A stretch of DNA of 47,597 nucleotides from contig JAZTZO010000060.1 of NCBI GenBank assembly GCA_045637505.1, positions 1-47,597 on the forward strand, written 5' to 3'. This document shows, piece by piece, positions 33,096 to 42,081 of the stretch. The position numbers were made by a program, and so were the translations under genes. The notes below the pieces were generated by a model that was not told the origin of the DNA, did no database searches, and saw nothing but the letters and a program-made list of their open reading frames with translations. The stretch is from RGIG4079 sp045637505. Its GTDB lineage: Bacteria; Bacteroidota; Bacteroidia; Bacteroidales; Muribaculaceae. Position 1 is the stretch's first letter. Every line of letters starts with the position of its first letter.

Positions 33096-34886
33096 ATGTC
33101 GATCGATAACATTATATCGCAAGCCGTTGCTAAAGCTGTTAAAGAGCTTTACGATGTTGATGTAGAGGCAGCATCAATCGTGCCTCAAACAACTAAAAAA
33201 GAGTTTGAAGGCAATCTCACTATCGTTGTATTCCCTTGGGTAAAAGCTGCTCGCAAAGCACCCGAAGCCGTTGGTACTGAAATAGGGGAGTGGTTGGTGA
33301 AAAACGAGCCTGCCGTGAATCGCTTCAATGTGATTAAAGGGTTCCTCAACATCGTTATCGAGCCAACTTTCTGGAACTCGGTTATCGCTGGCATCGTGGC
33401 TACCGAAAACTATGGTATCACTCCTGTAACCGACGAGAGCCAATTGGTGATGGTGGAATATTCTTCGCCCAACACCAACAAGCCTCTTCACCTCGGGCAT
33501 GTGCGCAACAACCTTCTCGGTTTCAGTCTCTCTGAAATCCTCAAGGCTTGTGGTAACAAAGTAGTGAAAACAAATATCGTGAACGACCGCGGTATCCACA
33601 TTTGCAAATCTATGCTCGCATGGCAAAAGTGGGGGGAAGGTCTCACTCCCGAAAAAGCTGGCAAGAAAGGCGACCACCTCATCGGTGATTTCTATGTATT
33701 GTTTGACAAGCACTATAAAGCCGAAGTGAAAGAGTTGATGGAATCTCAAAACCTTTCACAAGAAGATGCCGAAAAAGCATCGCCTTTAATGCAAGAAGCA
33801 CGCGAAATGCTCCGTCGCTGGGAACAAAAAGACCCCGAAATTCGTTCTCTCTGGGAAATGATGAACTCATGGGTATATGCCGGATTTGACGAAACTTACA
33901 AGCGCATGGGCGTTGACTTCGACAAGATTTATTACGAAAGCGACACTTACCTCGAAGGTAAAGACAAAGTGCTCGAAGGCCTTGAAAAAGGCATTATGTA
34001 TCGCAAAGAAGACAACTCGGTGTGGGCCGACTTGACCAACGATGGTCTCGACCACAAGCTCCTCCTCCGTAGCGATGGCACCTCGGTATATATGACTCAA
34101 GATATAGGTACCGCCAAACTTCGTTACCAAGATTATCCTATTGACAAGATGATTTATGTGGTTGGTAATGAACAAAACTACCACTTCCAAGTACTTTCAT
34201 TGCTCCTTGACAAACTCGGATTTAAATGGGGTAAAGACCTCGTTCACTTCTCTTATGGTATGGTCGAACTTCCCGAAGGCAAAATGAAGAGTCGCGAAGG
34301 TACAGTTGTTGATGCCGACGACCTTATGGACGAAATGGTAAACACAGCTCGCGAAGTATCACGCGAACTTGGCAAACTCGATGATTGCACAGCCGAAGAA
34401 GCCGATGCTATCACCGAAATGGTGGGTCTTGGCGCATTGAAATACTTCCTCTTGAAGGTTGACCCTCGCAAGAACATGACATTCAACCCCAAAGAATCAA
34501 TCGACTTCAATGGTAACACTGGTCCGTTTATTCAATACACTCACGCTCGCATTCGTTCAGTGATGCGTAAGGCGGCCGATGCTGGTTTTGCTATTGGCGA
34601 CTACTCGGCTGTTGAGCCTAACGAAAAGGAAATCGCGCTTATCCAACGCCTTGCCGACTTCCCAACTGTAGTAAACGAAGCTGGTCGCAACTACAGCCCT
34701 GCTGTTATTGCCAACTATGTGTATGACCTCGTGAAAGAATATAACCAATTCTACCACGACTACTCAATACTTCGCGAAGAAAACGAGGCTGTGCGCTCAT
34801 TGCGTCTCACTCTCTCTGACTGCACTTCGCAAGTTATCAAAACAGGTATGAGCCTCCTCGGCATCAATGTGCCTGAACGCATGTAA
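33096..34886 (+). CDS. argS: Arginyl-tRNA synthetase
   Basis: The 596-residue class I synthetase charges tRNA-Arg. An N-terminal Add-1 domain (1-115) is followed by the catalytic core with SSPNTNKPLHLGHVRNN (HIGH-type motif HLGH, about 130-133), the KMSKS-equivalent GKMKSREGT (about 395-403) and the C-terminal DALR anticodon-binding domain (ALKYFLLKVDPRKNMTFN onward to PERM). The length is standard. Base composition returns to the chromosome norm here after the AT-rich island. It precedes the Bax-inhibitor-like gene by 35 nt. Confidence 0.98.
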   Translation: MSIDNIISQAVAKAVKELYDVDVEAASIVPQTTKKEFEGNLTIVVFPWVKAARKAPEAVGTEIGEWLVKNEPAVNRFNVIKGFLNIVIEPTFWNSVIAGIVATENYGITPVTDESQLVMVEYSSPNTNKPLHLGHVRNNLLGFSLSEILKACGNKVVKTNIVNDRGIHICKSMLAWQKWGEGLTPEKAGKKGDHLIGDFYVLFDKHYKAEVKELMESQNLSQEDAEKASPLMQEAREMLRRWEQKDPEIRSLWEMMNSWVYAGFDETYKRMGVDFDKIYYESDTYLEGKDKVLEGLEKGIMYRKEDNSVWADLTNDGLDHKLLLRSDGTSVYMTQDIGTAKLRYQDYPIDKMIYVVGNEQNYHFQVLSLLLDKLGFKWGKDLVHFSYGMVELPEGKMKSREGTVVDADDLMDEMVNTAREVSRELGKLDDCTAEEADAITEMVGLGALKYFLLKVDPRKNMTFNPKESIDFNGNTGPFIQYTHARIRSVMRKAADAGFAIGDYSAVEPNEKEIALIQRLADFPTVVNEAGRNYSPAVIANYVYDLVKEYNQFYHDYSILREENEAVRSLRLTLSDCTSQVIKTGMSLLGINVPERM

Positions 34887-34921
34887 TCCTTTAATATTTA
34901 TCTAATTATAATTCTAAAATT

Positions 34922-35635
34922 ATGGAACAAAACTTTTTTCAAGCTGGTCATCAGGCCTATCGTTCAGAACAATCAATCGCTCAAACAGTGAGCGCAGTAA
35001 TGAAACAGGTATATTTCAAAATGTTCCTTGCATTGCTCGTTACTGGATTCGTGTCAATGTGGGCAGCAGGTAGCGAAATGTTCTTGACAACCCTTTTCAA
35101 TAACTCATGGGGCATCTGGGTATTGATGGGCGTTGAAGTGTTGCTCGTGATTGCAATTTCAGGTGCTATTCACAAAATGAGTTCGGCATTAGCTACAGCT
35201 CTTTTCTTTATCTTTGCAGTAGTTAATGGCCTGAGCCTCACACCAATATTCTTGGTTTACACCTTTGAATCATTAGCAAGCACATTCTTCATCACAGCAG
35301 CCACATTTGGAGCCATGAGCATCTATGGCTATTTCACCTCTAACGATTTATCTAAATTTGGTTCGATATTAGTGATGGCACTCATTGGTCTCATCATTTG
35401 CTCGGTAGTGAATATCTTTATGAAAAGTACCACTATGCACTGGATTATTTCGGGCGTTGGTGTATTGATTTTCATTGGTCTCACAGCTTGGGACACTCAA
35501 AAAATCAAACAAATGGCTTATGAAATGCCCAATGCTACCGATGGACGCCTTGCCACTATTGGGGCTTTGAGTCTATACCTCGACTTCATCAACTTGTTCC
35601 TTTACTTGTTGAGATTTCTTGGCGACCGCCGATAA
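34922..35635 (+). CDS. Bax inhibitor-1/YccA family membrane protein
   Basis: The 237-residue protein has seven hydrophobic segments and the BI-1 pattern: MKQVYFKMFLALLVTGFVSM at the first helix, TPIFLVYTFESLASTFFITA, ATFGAMSIYGY and the C-terminal LTAWDTQKIKQM and ALSLYLDFINLFLYLLRFLG. BI-1 relatives act as pH-sensitive calcium leak channels in structural studies of bacterial members; the role in Bacteroidetes is unknown. Probably co-transcribed with argS, ending at the terminator at 35660. Confidence 0.93.
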   Translation: MEQNFFQAGHQAYRSEQSIAQTVSAVMKQVYFKMFLALLVTGFVSMWAAGSEMFLTTLFNNSWGIWVLMGVEVLLVIAISGAIHKMSSALATALFFIFAVVNGLSLTPIFLVYTFESLASTFFITAATFGAMSIYGYFTSNDLSKFGSILVMALIGLIICSVVNIFMKSTTMHWIISGVGVLIFIGLTAWDTQKIKQMAYEMPNATDGRLATIGALSLYLDFINLFLYLLRFLGDRR

Positions 35636-35659
35636 AAACTAAACTCTAAAAATACATAT

Positions 35660-35689
35660 AACCCGGCTTGATTTTCTTGCCGGGTTTTT
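35660..35689 (+). terminator. Rho-independent terminator after the BI-1 gene
   Basis: AACCCGGC (35660-35667) pairs with GCCGGGTT (35679-35686), followed by T to 35689. Confidence 0.9.
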
Positions 35690-35720
35690 ATTGAAAACTA
35701 CCATCTAACTATTGTTGACA

Positions 35721-37073
35721 ATGAGCCTCTCATGGAATAAATATAAAGAAAACTACTCGGCAATAATACGCTTGGGCATACCCATTTTGATAGGACAATT
35801 GGGCACTATCATCGTGGGCTTTGCCGACACCATTATGGTGGGGCAATATTCCACCGAGGCTCTCGCATCGGCATCATTTGTCAACAACCTATTTTACACG
35901 GCAAATTTCGCGTGCATGGGCTTCACCTATGGATTAACTCCTTTGATAGGCGCAATGTTCTCACAAGGGCGTAAAAACGCTATAGGGGAGATTCTGCGCA
36001 ATGGGGTAGTGCTCAACATCATCTTCTCGTTGCTCATAACAGGCATAATGTTTCTTTTCTATGTCAATATTGACAATATGGGACAACCCGAAGAACTACT
36101 CCCTCTCATTCGCCCATACTTCCTTTTGTTTCTTGCCGGATTAATCCCCACATCACTATTCAATGCTTTTGCCCAGTGGTCCTATGCCATAGGCAATTCA
36201 CGAATGCCCATGTGGATTATTCTCATTTCAAATATTGCGAATATCATAGGCAACTGGTTGCTTATTTATGGCAACCTCGGATTACCCGAAATGGGGCTAA
36301 ATGGAGCTGGATTAAGCACCCTCATTGCCCGATTGATATGCCCCATTGCTATTATTGCAATATTCTTGGGACTCAAGAAATATCGCGAATATAGCCAAGG
36401 ATTCTTCAATAGCAGCATAAGTTACCGACAACTAAAACACATCACCCTCACCTCGCTCCCCATAGCGCTACAATTATCGCTTGAGTCGGGGTCATTTACC
36501 TTCGCAGCCGTAGTAGCTGGTTGGCTCGGCGCTATCGAATTGGCCTCATATCAAATCATAGTAATTGTGGGCACTCTCGGTTTTTGCATCTATTATAGCA
36601 TGGGGTCGAGCGTATCGGTTTTGGTTGCCAATGCAGCCGGCCGCAACGACCGAAAGGGAATGCGACAAGTTGCCTTTGCTGGCTATCACATAATGCTTAC
36701 ACTCGCCACAATATCATCACTCATCTTCATCTTCTTTGGTCGCGACCTCATGACGATATTTACCGACGACGCTGTGGTGATTGCTACTGCCTCAACATTG
36801 ATTTTTCCCCTTGTGCTATACCAATTGGGCGACGCCACGCAAATCAACTTTTCAAATGCACTACGCGGCACCTCTAATGTGATGCCCATGTTGTGGATTG
36901 CCCTCGTGTGCTATGTAATCGTAGGCGTTCCGGCCACATATCTTCTTGCCATCACAGCCTCATTAGGCATCTTTGGTATTATATTGAGTTTCTCAATCCC
37001 CCTCTTCCTCGCTGGAGTACTGTTCCTCTATTTCTTCATGAGAACAACCGCTCAAAATAAAGGGCAAAATTAG
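35721..37073 (+). CDS. MATE family efflux transporter
   Basis: The start was placed at ATG 35721 (MSLSWNKYKENYSAIIRLG) rather than the TTG three codons earlier. The 450-residue protein has twelve membrane segments in the MATE two-bundle arrangement: LGIPILIGQLGTIIVGFADT with MVGQYS, and the second-half equivalent beginning LTSLPIALQLSLESGSFTFA. MATE proteins export cationic drugs or metabolites using Na+ or H+ gradients; the substrate is not evident. It begins right after the previous terminator, with no clear -7 box in the short gap. Confidence 0.94.
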   Translation: MSLSWNKYKENYSAIIRLGIPILIGQLGTIIVGFADTIMVGQYSTEALASASFVNNLFYTANFACMGFTYGLTPLIGAMFSQGRKNAIGEILRNGVVLNIIFSLLITGIMFLFYVNIDNMGQPEELLPLIRPYFLLFLAGLIPTSLFNAFAQWSYAIGNSRMPMWIILISNIANIIGNWLLIYGNLGLPEMGLNGAGLSTLIARLICPIAIIAIFLGLKKYREYSQGFFNSSISYRQLKHITLTSLPIALQLSLESGSFTFAAVVAGWLGAIELASYQIIVIVGTLGFCIYYSMGSSVSVLVANAAGRNDRKGMRQVAFAGYHIMLTLATISSLIFIFFGRDLMTIFTDDAVVIATASTLIFPLVLYQLGDATQINFSNALRGTSNVMPMLWIALVCYVIVGVPATYLLAITASLGIFGIILSFSIPLFLAGVLFLYFFMRTTAQNKGQN

Positions 37074-37253
37074 GGCATCTAATTGCGCCCCATAACGACT
37101 CCCCAAGTCGATAATTATCAACCACTCACAAGAATTTCACCAACTATTTTGACCATTTAGCATCTTGCGCCTTGGTTATTAAATTAAAAGTATTTACTGT
37201 TGTAATGATAAATACATTTATAAATACACACTAACCAATTTTTATCAAATATT

Positions 37254-38045
37254 ATGAAGAAAATTTCAACAAAAAAACTAATCATCATTATCACAGGATT
37301 GGCTCTATTGGCTGCTGGTTCATTATTTATCTACAAGAAATTTGCCAACCGTAACGACTATAGCGAAGATAGTGATGGAGCATTTGACTATGTTGCTACA
37401 AAAACCTACAAAATGGGGCACCTCGATATTCCCACCCCTTGGGAATTCCGCCACTCCGACAAAAAAATATACAAAGGCATTGACATATCGCACCACAACA
37501 AAGTAGTAGATTTTGACGCCCTAAAAAATCTTGATTTCATATATCATAAAGCCACCGAAGGCGGCTCTTTTAACGATCATCTATTTAAAACTCGCATGGA
37601 GAAATTTATAGAGAGACGCATTTATTGTGGTGCATATCACTTCTTTTCAACTACCACAACTGCCGAAAAACAATTTGAAAACTTCGCAAAAGTAGTTCCC
37701 AAAGACCTTCCTCTCATACCTATGCTTGATATAGAGATTAACAAAGGAAAATGGTCAAAGCGAAAACTCAACATAGAGCTCGATAAATGGATTAAACTCT
37801 GCCAAAAGCACTATGGTGTAAAACCTATCATTTATAGCAGCTCTGACTTTTATATCAATTACAACTTAAAGCAACATGGCTGTAAATTTTGGTCGGGCGA
37901 TGTCAACTATAAGCCAAAAGTAAAATGCATAATCCACCAAAAGAAAATCATACCCGTTAAAGGAATGGCTGGCAAAGTTGACTACAACGAAGCCTCTCAA
38001 TTACCCCTCAACCCCAAAGCAAAATTTAAAAAAACCTCTTACTAA
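37254..38045 (+). CDS. GH25 lysozyme (membrane-anchored)
   Basis: The 263-residue protein has an N-terminal membrane anchor (about 8-28; KLIIIITGLALLAAGSLFIY) and a GH25 domain (about 72-260) that hydrolyses the MurNAc-GlcNAc bond of peptidoglycan. Active-site acids are visible as D77 in GIDISHHN, E102 in KATEGG and the DIE pair D159/E161 in PMLDIEINKG; YHFFST and PIIYSS are further signatures. It is probably anchored in the inner membrane facing the periplasm. A candidate -7 box (TACATTTA, 37213-37220) precedes it, and a terminator follows 5 nt after the stop. Confidence 0.93.
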   Translation: MKKISTKKLIIIITGLALLAAGSLFIYKKFANRNDYSEDSDGAFDYVATKTYKMGHLDIPTPWEFRHSDKKIYKGIDISHHNKVVDFDALKNLDFIYHKATEGGSFNDHLFKTRMEKFIERRIYCGAYHFFSTTTTAEKQFENFAKVVPKDLPLIPMLDIEINKGKWSKRKLNIELDKWIKLCQKHYGVKPIIYSSSDFYINYNLKQHGCKFWSGDVNYKPKVKCIIHQKKIIPVKGMAGKVDYNEASQLPLNPKAKFKKTSY

Positions 38046-38049
38046 TAAA

Positions 38050-38077
38050 AAAGAACTCCACACTTGTGGAGTTCTTT
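38050..38077 (+). terminator. Rho-independent terminator after the lysozyme gene
   Basis: AAAGAACTCCACA (38050-38062) pairs perfectly with TGTGGAGTTCTTT (38065-38077). The A and T flanks make it potentially bidirectional. Confidence 0.85.
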
Positions 38078-38149
38078 CTATATATAATCAAATAATTCAG
38101 TCTTTTAAGCAATTAAAAATGTGGTAGAATTTCACTAAAAATTAAGGCA

Positions 38150-38216
38150 AAAAAAAAATTGATTGTCATCGCGACAACCAATCTTCTTAACCTTAAATCT
38201 AATACCATGAAAAACA
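38150..38216 (-). ncRNA. Candidate small RNA with its own promoter and terminator
   Basis: On the minus strand a perfect -7 box TACCTTTG (38222-38229) predicts a start near 38215. About 30 nt downstream begins an 11-bp stem, GATTGGTTGTC (38183-38173) with GACAATCAATT (38067 region excluded; right arm 38167-38157), loop 38168-38172, two G-U pairs, followed by ten T (38158-38149). That is a complete promoter-to-terminator unit of about 65 nt with no room for a normal gene. A frame starting ATGGTATTAGATTTAAGG runs through the terminator without a stop, so a leader peptide is less likely than an RNA. I believe similar leaders recur in Bacteroidales genomes, but cannot confirm a family. Confidence 0.6.
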
Positions 38217-38376
38217 CGATGCAAAGGTATAACTTTTTATGTTATAAAACATAGTTTTGCACCACAAAATGCATCTTATTAACATTTTTTGCACCATTAC
38301 CACATGCTGTGTTAATTATTTTAACTAAAATCGTCATTTTTTGCGCCTTTCATGCGTTTATAAAAAATAAAAGCAT

Positions 38377-38384
38377 TACCTTTG
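38377..38384 (+). promoter_or_regulatory. -7 box of the Nudix-related regulator gene
   Basis: TACCTTTG is a full -7 match, leaving a leader of about 55 nt before the start at 38445. The rest of the gap 38230-38376 is AT-rich, with ATGTT/AACAT half-sites at 38239-38252 but no certain operator. Confidence 0.6.
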
Positions 38385-38444
38385 TGTAGGTTTAACAAAT
38401 TCCTGATATAACTTTCAATCTATCTCATATAATTAATTTTTATT

Positions 38445-39155
38445 ATGGCTAACGAAACAAAACAATACTGTTATGAATATTGGCGCCCATCGGTTGCTAC
38501 CGATTGCGTAATTTTCGGTTTTGATGGCAAAAAATTAAAAGTACTATTAATCGAACGAAATTTAGAGCCATTCAAAGGCTGTTGGGCTCTTCCTGGTGGA
38601 TTCCTTCGTGAAAACGATAAAACTGCCGAAGATTGCGCCCTACGCGAGCTAAAAGAGGAAACTAATTTAGATGTGTCGCCCGATCGTTTGTGGCAATTAG
38701 GCGTATTCTCTGAGGAGAATCGCGACCCACGCAATCGCGTCATTTCTCTTGCCTACTACGCTCTCGTAACGCCAAGCGATGTAGTAGGGGGCGATGATGC
38801 CGCCAAGGCACAATGGTTTGATATCGATAACATTCCTCCATTGGCCTTTGACCACGCACAAATTATTGAAAATGCTCGCAATGCCATCAAGCAACAAATA
38901 CATTTTGAACCCATCGGATATGACCTCCTTGGCGAAGAGTTTACTATTACACAAGTGCAAACTCTCTACGAAACAATCCAAGGTGCTACATACGACCGTC
39001 GCAATTTTGCTCGAAAAATTCAATCAAGCGGGTTCCTCATCCCTCTTGGCAAAAAAGTAGTAGGCACAGCCCACAAAGCACCACAACTATTCACTTGCGA
39101 CAAAACAATTTTCAAAGAAAAAGCTCGACAACTAAAATTTGAGACAAAAAAATAA
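38445..39155 (+). CDS. Nudix-related transcriptional regulator (NrtR/AraR-like)
   Basis: The 236-residue protein has an N-terminal Nudix fold (about 15-150) and a C-terminal winged-helix region (about 160-225; EFTITQVQTLYETIQGATYD, then RRNFARKIQSSGFLIPLG), the layout of the NrtR family. The Nudix box (51-75) reads GGFLRENDKTAEDCALRELK then EETNL: the first catalytic Glu position is Lys59, the conserved Gly is Asn74, and one extra residue lies before it. Hydrolase activity is therefore doubtful and ligand sensing more likely. In Bacteroides an NrtR relative, AraR, controls arabinose use; the effector and regulon here are unknown. Confidence 0.82.
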   Translation: MANETKQYCYEYWRPSVATDCVIFGFDGKKLKVLLIERNLEPFKGCWALPGGFLRENDKTAEDCALRELKEETNLDVSPDRLWQLGVFSEENRDPRNRVISLAYYALVTPSDVVGGDDAAKAQWFDIDNIPPLAFDHAQIIENARNAIKQQIHFEPIGYDLLGEEFTITQVQTLYETIQGATYDRRNFARKIQSSGFLIPLGKKVVGTAHKAPQLFTCDKTIFKEKARQLKFETKK

Positions 39156-39164
39156 AACATATCC

Positions 39165-39455
39165 ATGAATTCTATTAACGACGAAATAAAGACTTTGCTC
39201 AATGAGGGTAGGAGCGAAGGCGAGATTATAGGCTATCTTATGACTGTCCATGGCATAAGCACCACTCTTGCCCTAACAATGGTGAAACGCACCAAGACGG
39301 CCATCGCCAACGAAAACGCGCCCCAAACCCCCTCTAAAGCCAAAGATTTCTCGTTAACTATATTCACAATATTGATTATTGCAGCAATCATCGTGGGAAT
39401 AGGATATTTCATGTGGGAACGCATCGCAATGATAATAGAGGCCTTGACACTATAA
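39165..39455 (+). CDS. Small single-TM hypothetical protein
   Basis: The 96-residue protein has a soluble helical N-terminus (about 1-45; DEIKTLLNEGRSEGEIIGYL), a short Ala/Pro/Lys linker and one membrane segment (about 63-85; LTIFTILIIAAIIVGIGYFM). No family is recognised. It begins 9 nt after the Nudix-related regulator and is presumably co-transcribed, ending at a strong terminator. Confidence 0.65.
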   Translation: MNSINDEIKTLLNEGRSEGEIIGYLMTVHGISTTLALTMVKRTKTAIANENAPQTPSKAKDFSLTIFTILIIAAIIVGIGYFMWERIAMIIEALTL

Positions 39456-39480
39456 GTCGGCCTTGGGCGCTAAATACAAA

Positions 39481-39511
39481 AATGGTGTGTCATTGATTGT
39501 GACACACCATT
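39481..39511. terminator. Bidirectional terminator
   Basis: AATGGTGTGTCA (39481-39492) pairs perfectly with TGACACACCATT (39500-39511). An A-run on the left and a T-run on the right let it stop both the plus-strand regulator operon and the minus-strand epimerase operon. Confidence 0.9.
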
Positions 39512-39533
39512 TTTTCATATCTTTAAATATCAA

Positions 39534-39818
39534 TTACACAGCACCGGGTAGCATCCACATAGCCACATGCGTGAGCAACATCAACGCCACTAATATAGCA
39601 GTCATTTCAGGTCGCTGACGATAACATATCCACGCCAAGATAGCCGATGCAACAACATACAGCGGATACATGAGAATAAATATCTTTATTTCTTCATATC
39701 GCATCACACTGCAATTGCCTATAATCACAGGCAACAACAACACAGGCATGGCCGAAATCACTATAAGCAACTTCACCCACCATGGAAATTTTCTTTTAAC
39801 TATATCTTCGCTCATCAC
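39534..39818 (-). CDS. Small three-TM hypothetical membrane protein
   Basis: The 94-residue protein has three hydrophobic segments (about 14-34, 46-63 and 71-90) and the basic start MMSEDIVKRKFPWWVK. No family is recognised. Its start codon overlaps the stop of the epimerase gene by 4 nt (ATGA), indicating translational coupling. Confidence 0.65.
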   Translation of the reverse strand: MMSEDIVKRKFPWWVKLLIVISAMPVLLLPVIIGNCSVMRYEEIKIFILMYPLYVVASAILAWICYRQRPEMTAILVALMLLTHVAMWMLPGAV

Positions 39819-40846
39819 TTTTTCTTCCCATCTTTAGCACGCTCCTTGTCGGCAAGATAAGCCTCCACGGTAACTTTTATTCCTTTTTCAAGCGAAAATT
39901 GAGGATTAAAATTAAAATCTCGTTTGGCATCGCTCACATCGCACGACCAATTGCGTTGCTTCATAATCTTAAACTTGTCGCGATTAAGCGTACTTGCTTT
40001 CATTTGCACTGCAGCCCATTTCTCGGCAACATACGAAGCGATATATACCATCCACATAGGCAACTTCATAGGAATAACCCATTTGCCACCCAACTCGCGA
40101 GCCACGATGTCGCGAAACTCCTTTTGAGTATAACTTCTATCTTCCGAAATGATATATTTCTTTTTCACCACACCGGCCTCATAGGCGTCAAACATGGCAT
40201 TTACCAAATCCTCAACATATATAAATGTGAGCAATTGCTTGCGATAACCCACGCCAAAGTCCCAATGCGAATCAATGCTCTTTATCATCATCAAATAATC
40301 CTTTTCATGTGGGCCATACACACCCGTAGGGCGGAAGATGATATAAGGAAAATCGGGAATCATCTCAAGATATGTTTCAGCCTTAATCTTCGACAATCCA
40401 TATCGAGTGTTGGGATTAGGAATAGTCGATGAGGTTATAGGTGTATAGGTCTTCTCATCACCCATCCCCAACGCGCTGAGGCTACTCATAAACAAGAATC
40501 GTTGCGGAATCTTGTCGAGATCTTGCAACACCTCTACAAACGAACGAAGATAATTATAATTTATGCGATTAAAGTCTAAATAATTGGCACATTTGGTAGC
40601 GCCGAGGTTATAGATAATAAAATCCCATTTTTCACCCTCGGGCAAAGCCTCTTTAAGCGATTGCGCCATAGCCTCCTCATTGTCATAATCAAGCACCACA
40701 AAATGAAGACGCTCATCGGTGAGATAACGACGAGAGGTCGATTCACGCACAGCCACATAAGTGTCAAAACCGCGACGCAAACCTTCATCGGCAATAAAAC
40801 CACCGATAAACCCACCGGCCCCCACAACCAAAAGTTTCTTGTTCAT
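39815..40846 (-). CDS. NAD-dependent epimerase/dehydratase family protein
   Basis: The 343-residue extended short-chain dehydrogenase has the nucleotide-binding motif GAGGFIGGFIADEGLRRG near the N-terminus, LSALG with its Ser, and the catalytic YxxxK as YGLSK (about 149-153), followed by FRPTGVYGPHEK. Substrates in this superfamily are mostly nucleotide sugars, but sterol- and flavonoid-type substrates also occur; the C-terminal YASYVAEKW-type hydrophobic helix (about 270-290) suggests membrane association. The exact reaction is undetermined. A -7 box lies about 79 nt upstream. Confidence 0.85.
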   Translation of the reverse strand: MNKKLLVVGAGGFIGGFIADEGLRRGFDTYVAVRESTSRRYLTDERLHFVVLDYDNEEAMAQSLKEALPEGEKWDFIIYNLGATKCANYLDFNRINYNYLRSFVEVLQDLDKIPQRFLFMSSLSALGMGDEKTYTPITSSTIPNPNTRYGLSKIKAETYLEMIPDFPYIIFRPTGVYGPHEKDYLMMIKSIDSHWDFGVGYRKQLLTFIYVEDLVNAMFDAYEAGVVKKKYIISEDRSYTQKEFRDIVARELGGKWVIPMKLPMWMVYIASYVAEKWAAVQMKASTLNRDKFKIMKQRNWSCDVSDAKRDFNFNPQFSLEKGIKVTVEAYLADKERAKDGKKK

Positions 40847-40924
40847 ACCTATATATATTCAAATTTATTTGAATGAAATATCTCTCGTATGCTCGTAGAT
40901 AACAACATTCTATCTTATTTAATG

Positions 40925-40932
40925 CAAATTTA
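40925..40932 (-). promoter_or_regulatory. -7 box of the epimerase operon
   Basis: The minus strand reads TAAATTTG. In the resulting leader an 18-bp inverted repeat (ATTCAAAT at 40857-40864 and its complement at 40867-40874) sits just before the start codon. The remainder of 40933-41252 is AT-rich and shows no gene. Confidence 0.5.
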
Positions 40933-41252
40933 ATAATTTGTAATTTAGAATTCATTATATTTACATAATTTTACACTCTGCTCCATGCCATATCAATTTC
41001 ATCTTTACATAAAACTATATTCACCTTAGAAAAAACATATTTTTTCATAAAAATACACATAACTAATCTTGTCGATTACTTTTTCTCCCAATTTTCCACT
41101 AAAAAGATTGAGAAGTAATCTTTAATTATATACTTTATTAAATCTATTCAGTGAAATTCTGTAATTTCTTCGTGAAGTACTCCTTATTCCTAAAAAATTG
41201 CAAAATGGGGTGGTTTTCAATCGTTTTGTGTGGGATATTCGTTTTGTTGTTG

Positions 41253-41260
41253 TAAATTTG
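41253..41260 (+). promoter_or_regulatory. -7 box of the dapB-lepB-wbqC operon
   Basis: TAAATTTG is a full -7 match, with a leader of about 58 nt before dapB. No lysine riboswitch-like fold is evident in so short a leader. Confidence 0.55.
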
Positions 41261-41324
41261 TGGAATATTTAAGATTTTCCCTAATTATGACCTTTTTTTG
41301 AGGTTGATTTTTTTGATATAAACG

Positions 41325-42074
41325 ATGAAAATTGCTCTCATAGGATATGGAAAGATGGGCAAAACGATTGAACGAATTGCCCTTGGTCGTGGACACGAAA
41401 TAGTGTGCACTATCGATATAGATAACCCTCAAGATTTTGATAGCGATGCTTTTCGCAGTGCCGATGTGGCTATCGAATTTACTACTCCAGCTACGGCTGT
41501 GGATAACTACTACAAGGCGTTTGCCCAAGGCGTGCCTGTGGTGAGCGGTAGCACCGGGTGGACTGCTCGTATGCCCGAAATAAAGGCATTGTGCGATGAA
41601 GGTAAGGCGACTTTCTTCTGGACTTCAAATTATAGTCTGGGTGTAAATCTATTCTTTGCGCTCAACAAATATCTCGGTCAGTTGATGGATAATTTCAACA
41701 ACTACTCTCCTTCAATGAAGGAAATTCACCACATTCATAAACTCGACCACCCAAGTGGCACTGCTATCACTCTTGCCGAGGGGTTGATTGAGAAGGTAGC
41801 GCGCATCGATGCTTGGACCGAGGATGAAAATGCTCCTGCCTCTTCGCTCCCCATCTATCACGAGCGTGAAGGGGAGGTGCCTGGCACTCACATCATTGCT
41901 TGGGACTCGGAGGTGGACACTATCACTATCGAACACAAGGCCAAAAGCCGTGAAGGATTTGCCCTCGGTGCTGTAGTGGCTGCCGAATGGGTGTGTGGTC
42001 GCAAAGGTTTCCTCACTATGGATCAACTCATGCACGGATTAATAAAAAACTCACATCTACTTGATATTAAATAA
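41325..42074 (+). CDS. dapB: 4-hydroxy-tetrahydrodipicolinate reductase
   Basis: The 249-residue enzyme reduces hydroxy-tetrahydrodipicolinate in lysine and diaminopimelate synthesis. The N-terminal motif GYGKMGKTIER binds NAD(P)H; IEFTTPATAVDN, SGSTGW and the catalytic EIHHIHKLDHPSGTA (family HHxxKxDxPSGTA) are all present. GAVVAAEWVCGRKGFLTMDQ ends the family pattern. Length is normal. It leads a three-gene operon, 7 nt before lepB. Confidence 0.97.
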   Translation: MKIALIGYGKMGKTIERIALGRGHEIVCTIDIDNPQDFDSDAFRSADVAIEFTTPATAVDNYYKAFAQGVPVVSGSTGWTARMPEIKALCDEGKATFFWTSNYSLGVNLFFALNKYLGQLMDNFNNYSPSMKEIHHIHKLDHPSGTAITLAEGLIEKVARIDAWTEDENAPASSLPIYHEREGEVPGTHIIAWDSEVDTITIEHKAKSREGFALGAVVAAEWVCGRKGFLTMDQLMHGLIKNSHLLDIK

Positions 42075-42081
42075 GTAAAAC

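Noticed and set aside
35712..35720. TTG start for the MATE gene
   Set aside because: An ATG three codons later fits the usual MATE N-terminus and start-codon preference.
38130..38205. Leader-peptide gene on the minus strand starting ATGGTATTAGATTTAAGG
   Set aside because: The frame runs through the terminator T-run with no stop before it, so an untranslated small RNA explains the unit better.
39899..40432. 177-codon open frame antisense to the epimerase gene
   Set aside because: It lies wholly inside a clear SDR gene and has low-complexity, non-protein-like composition.
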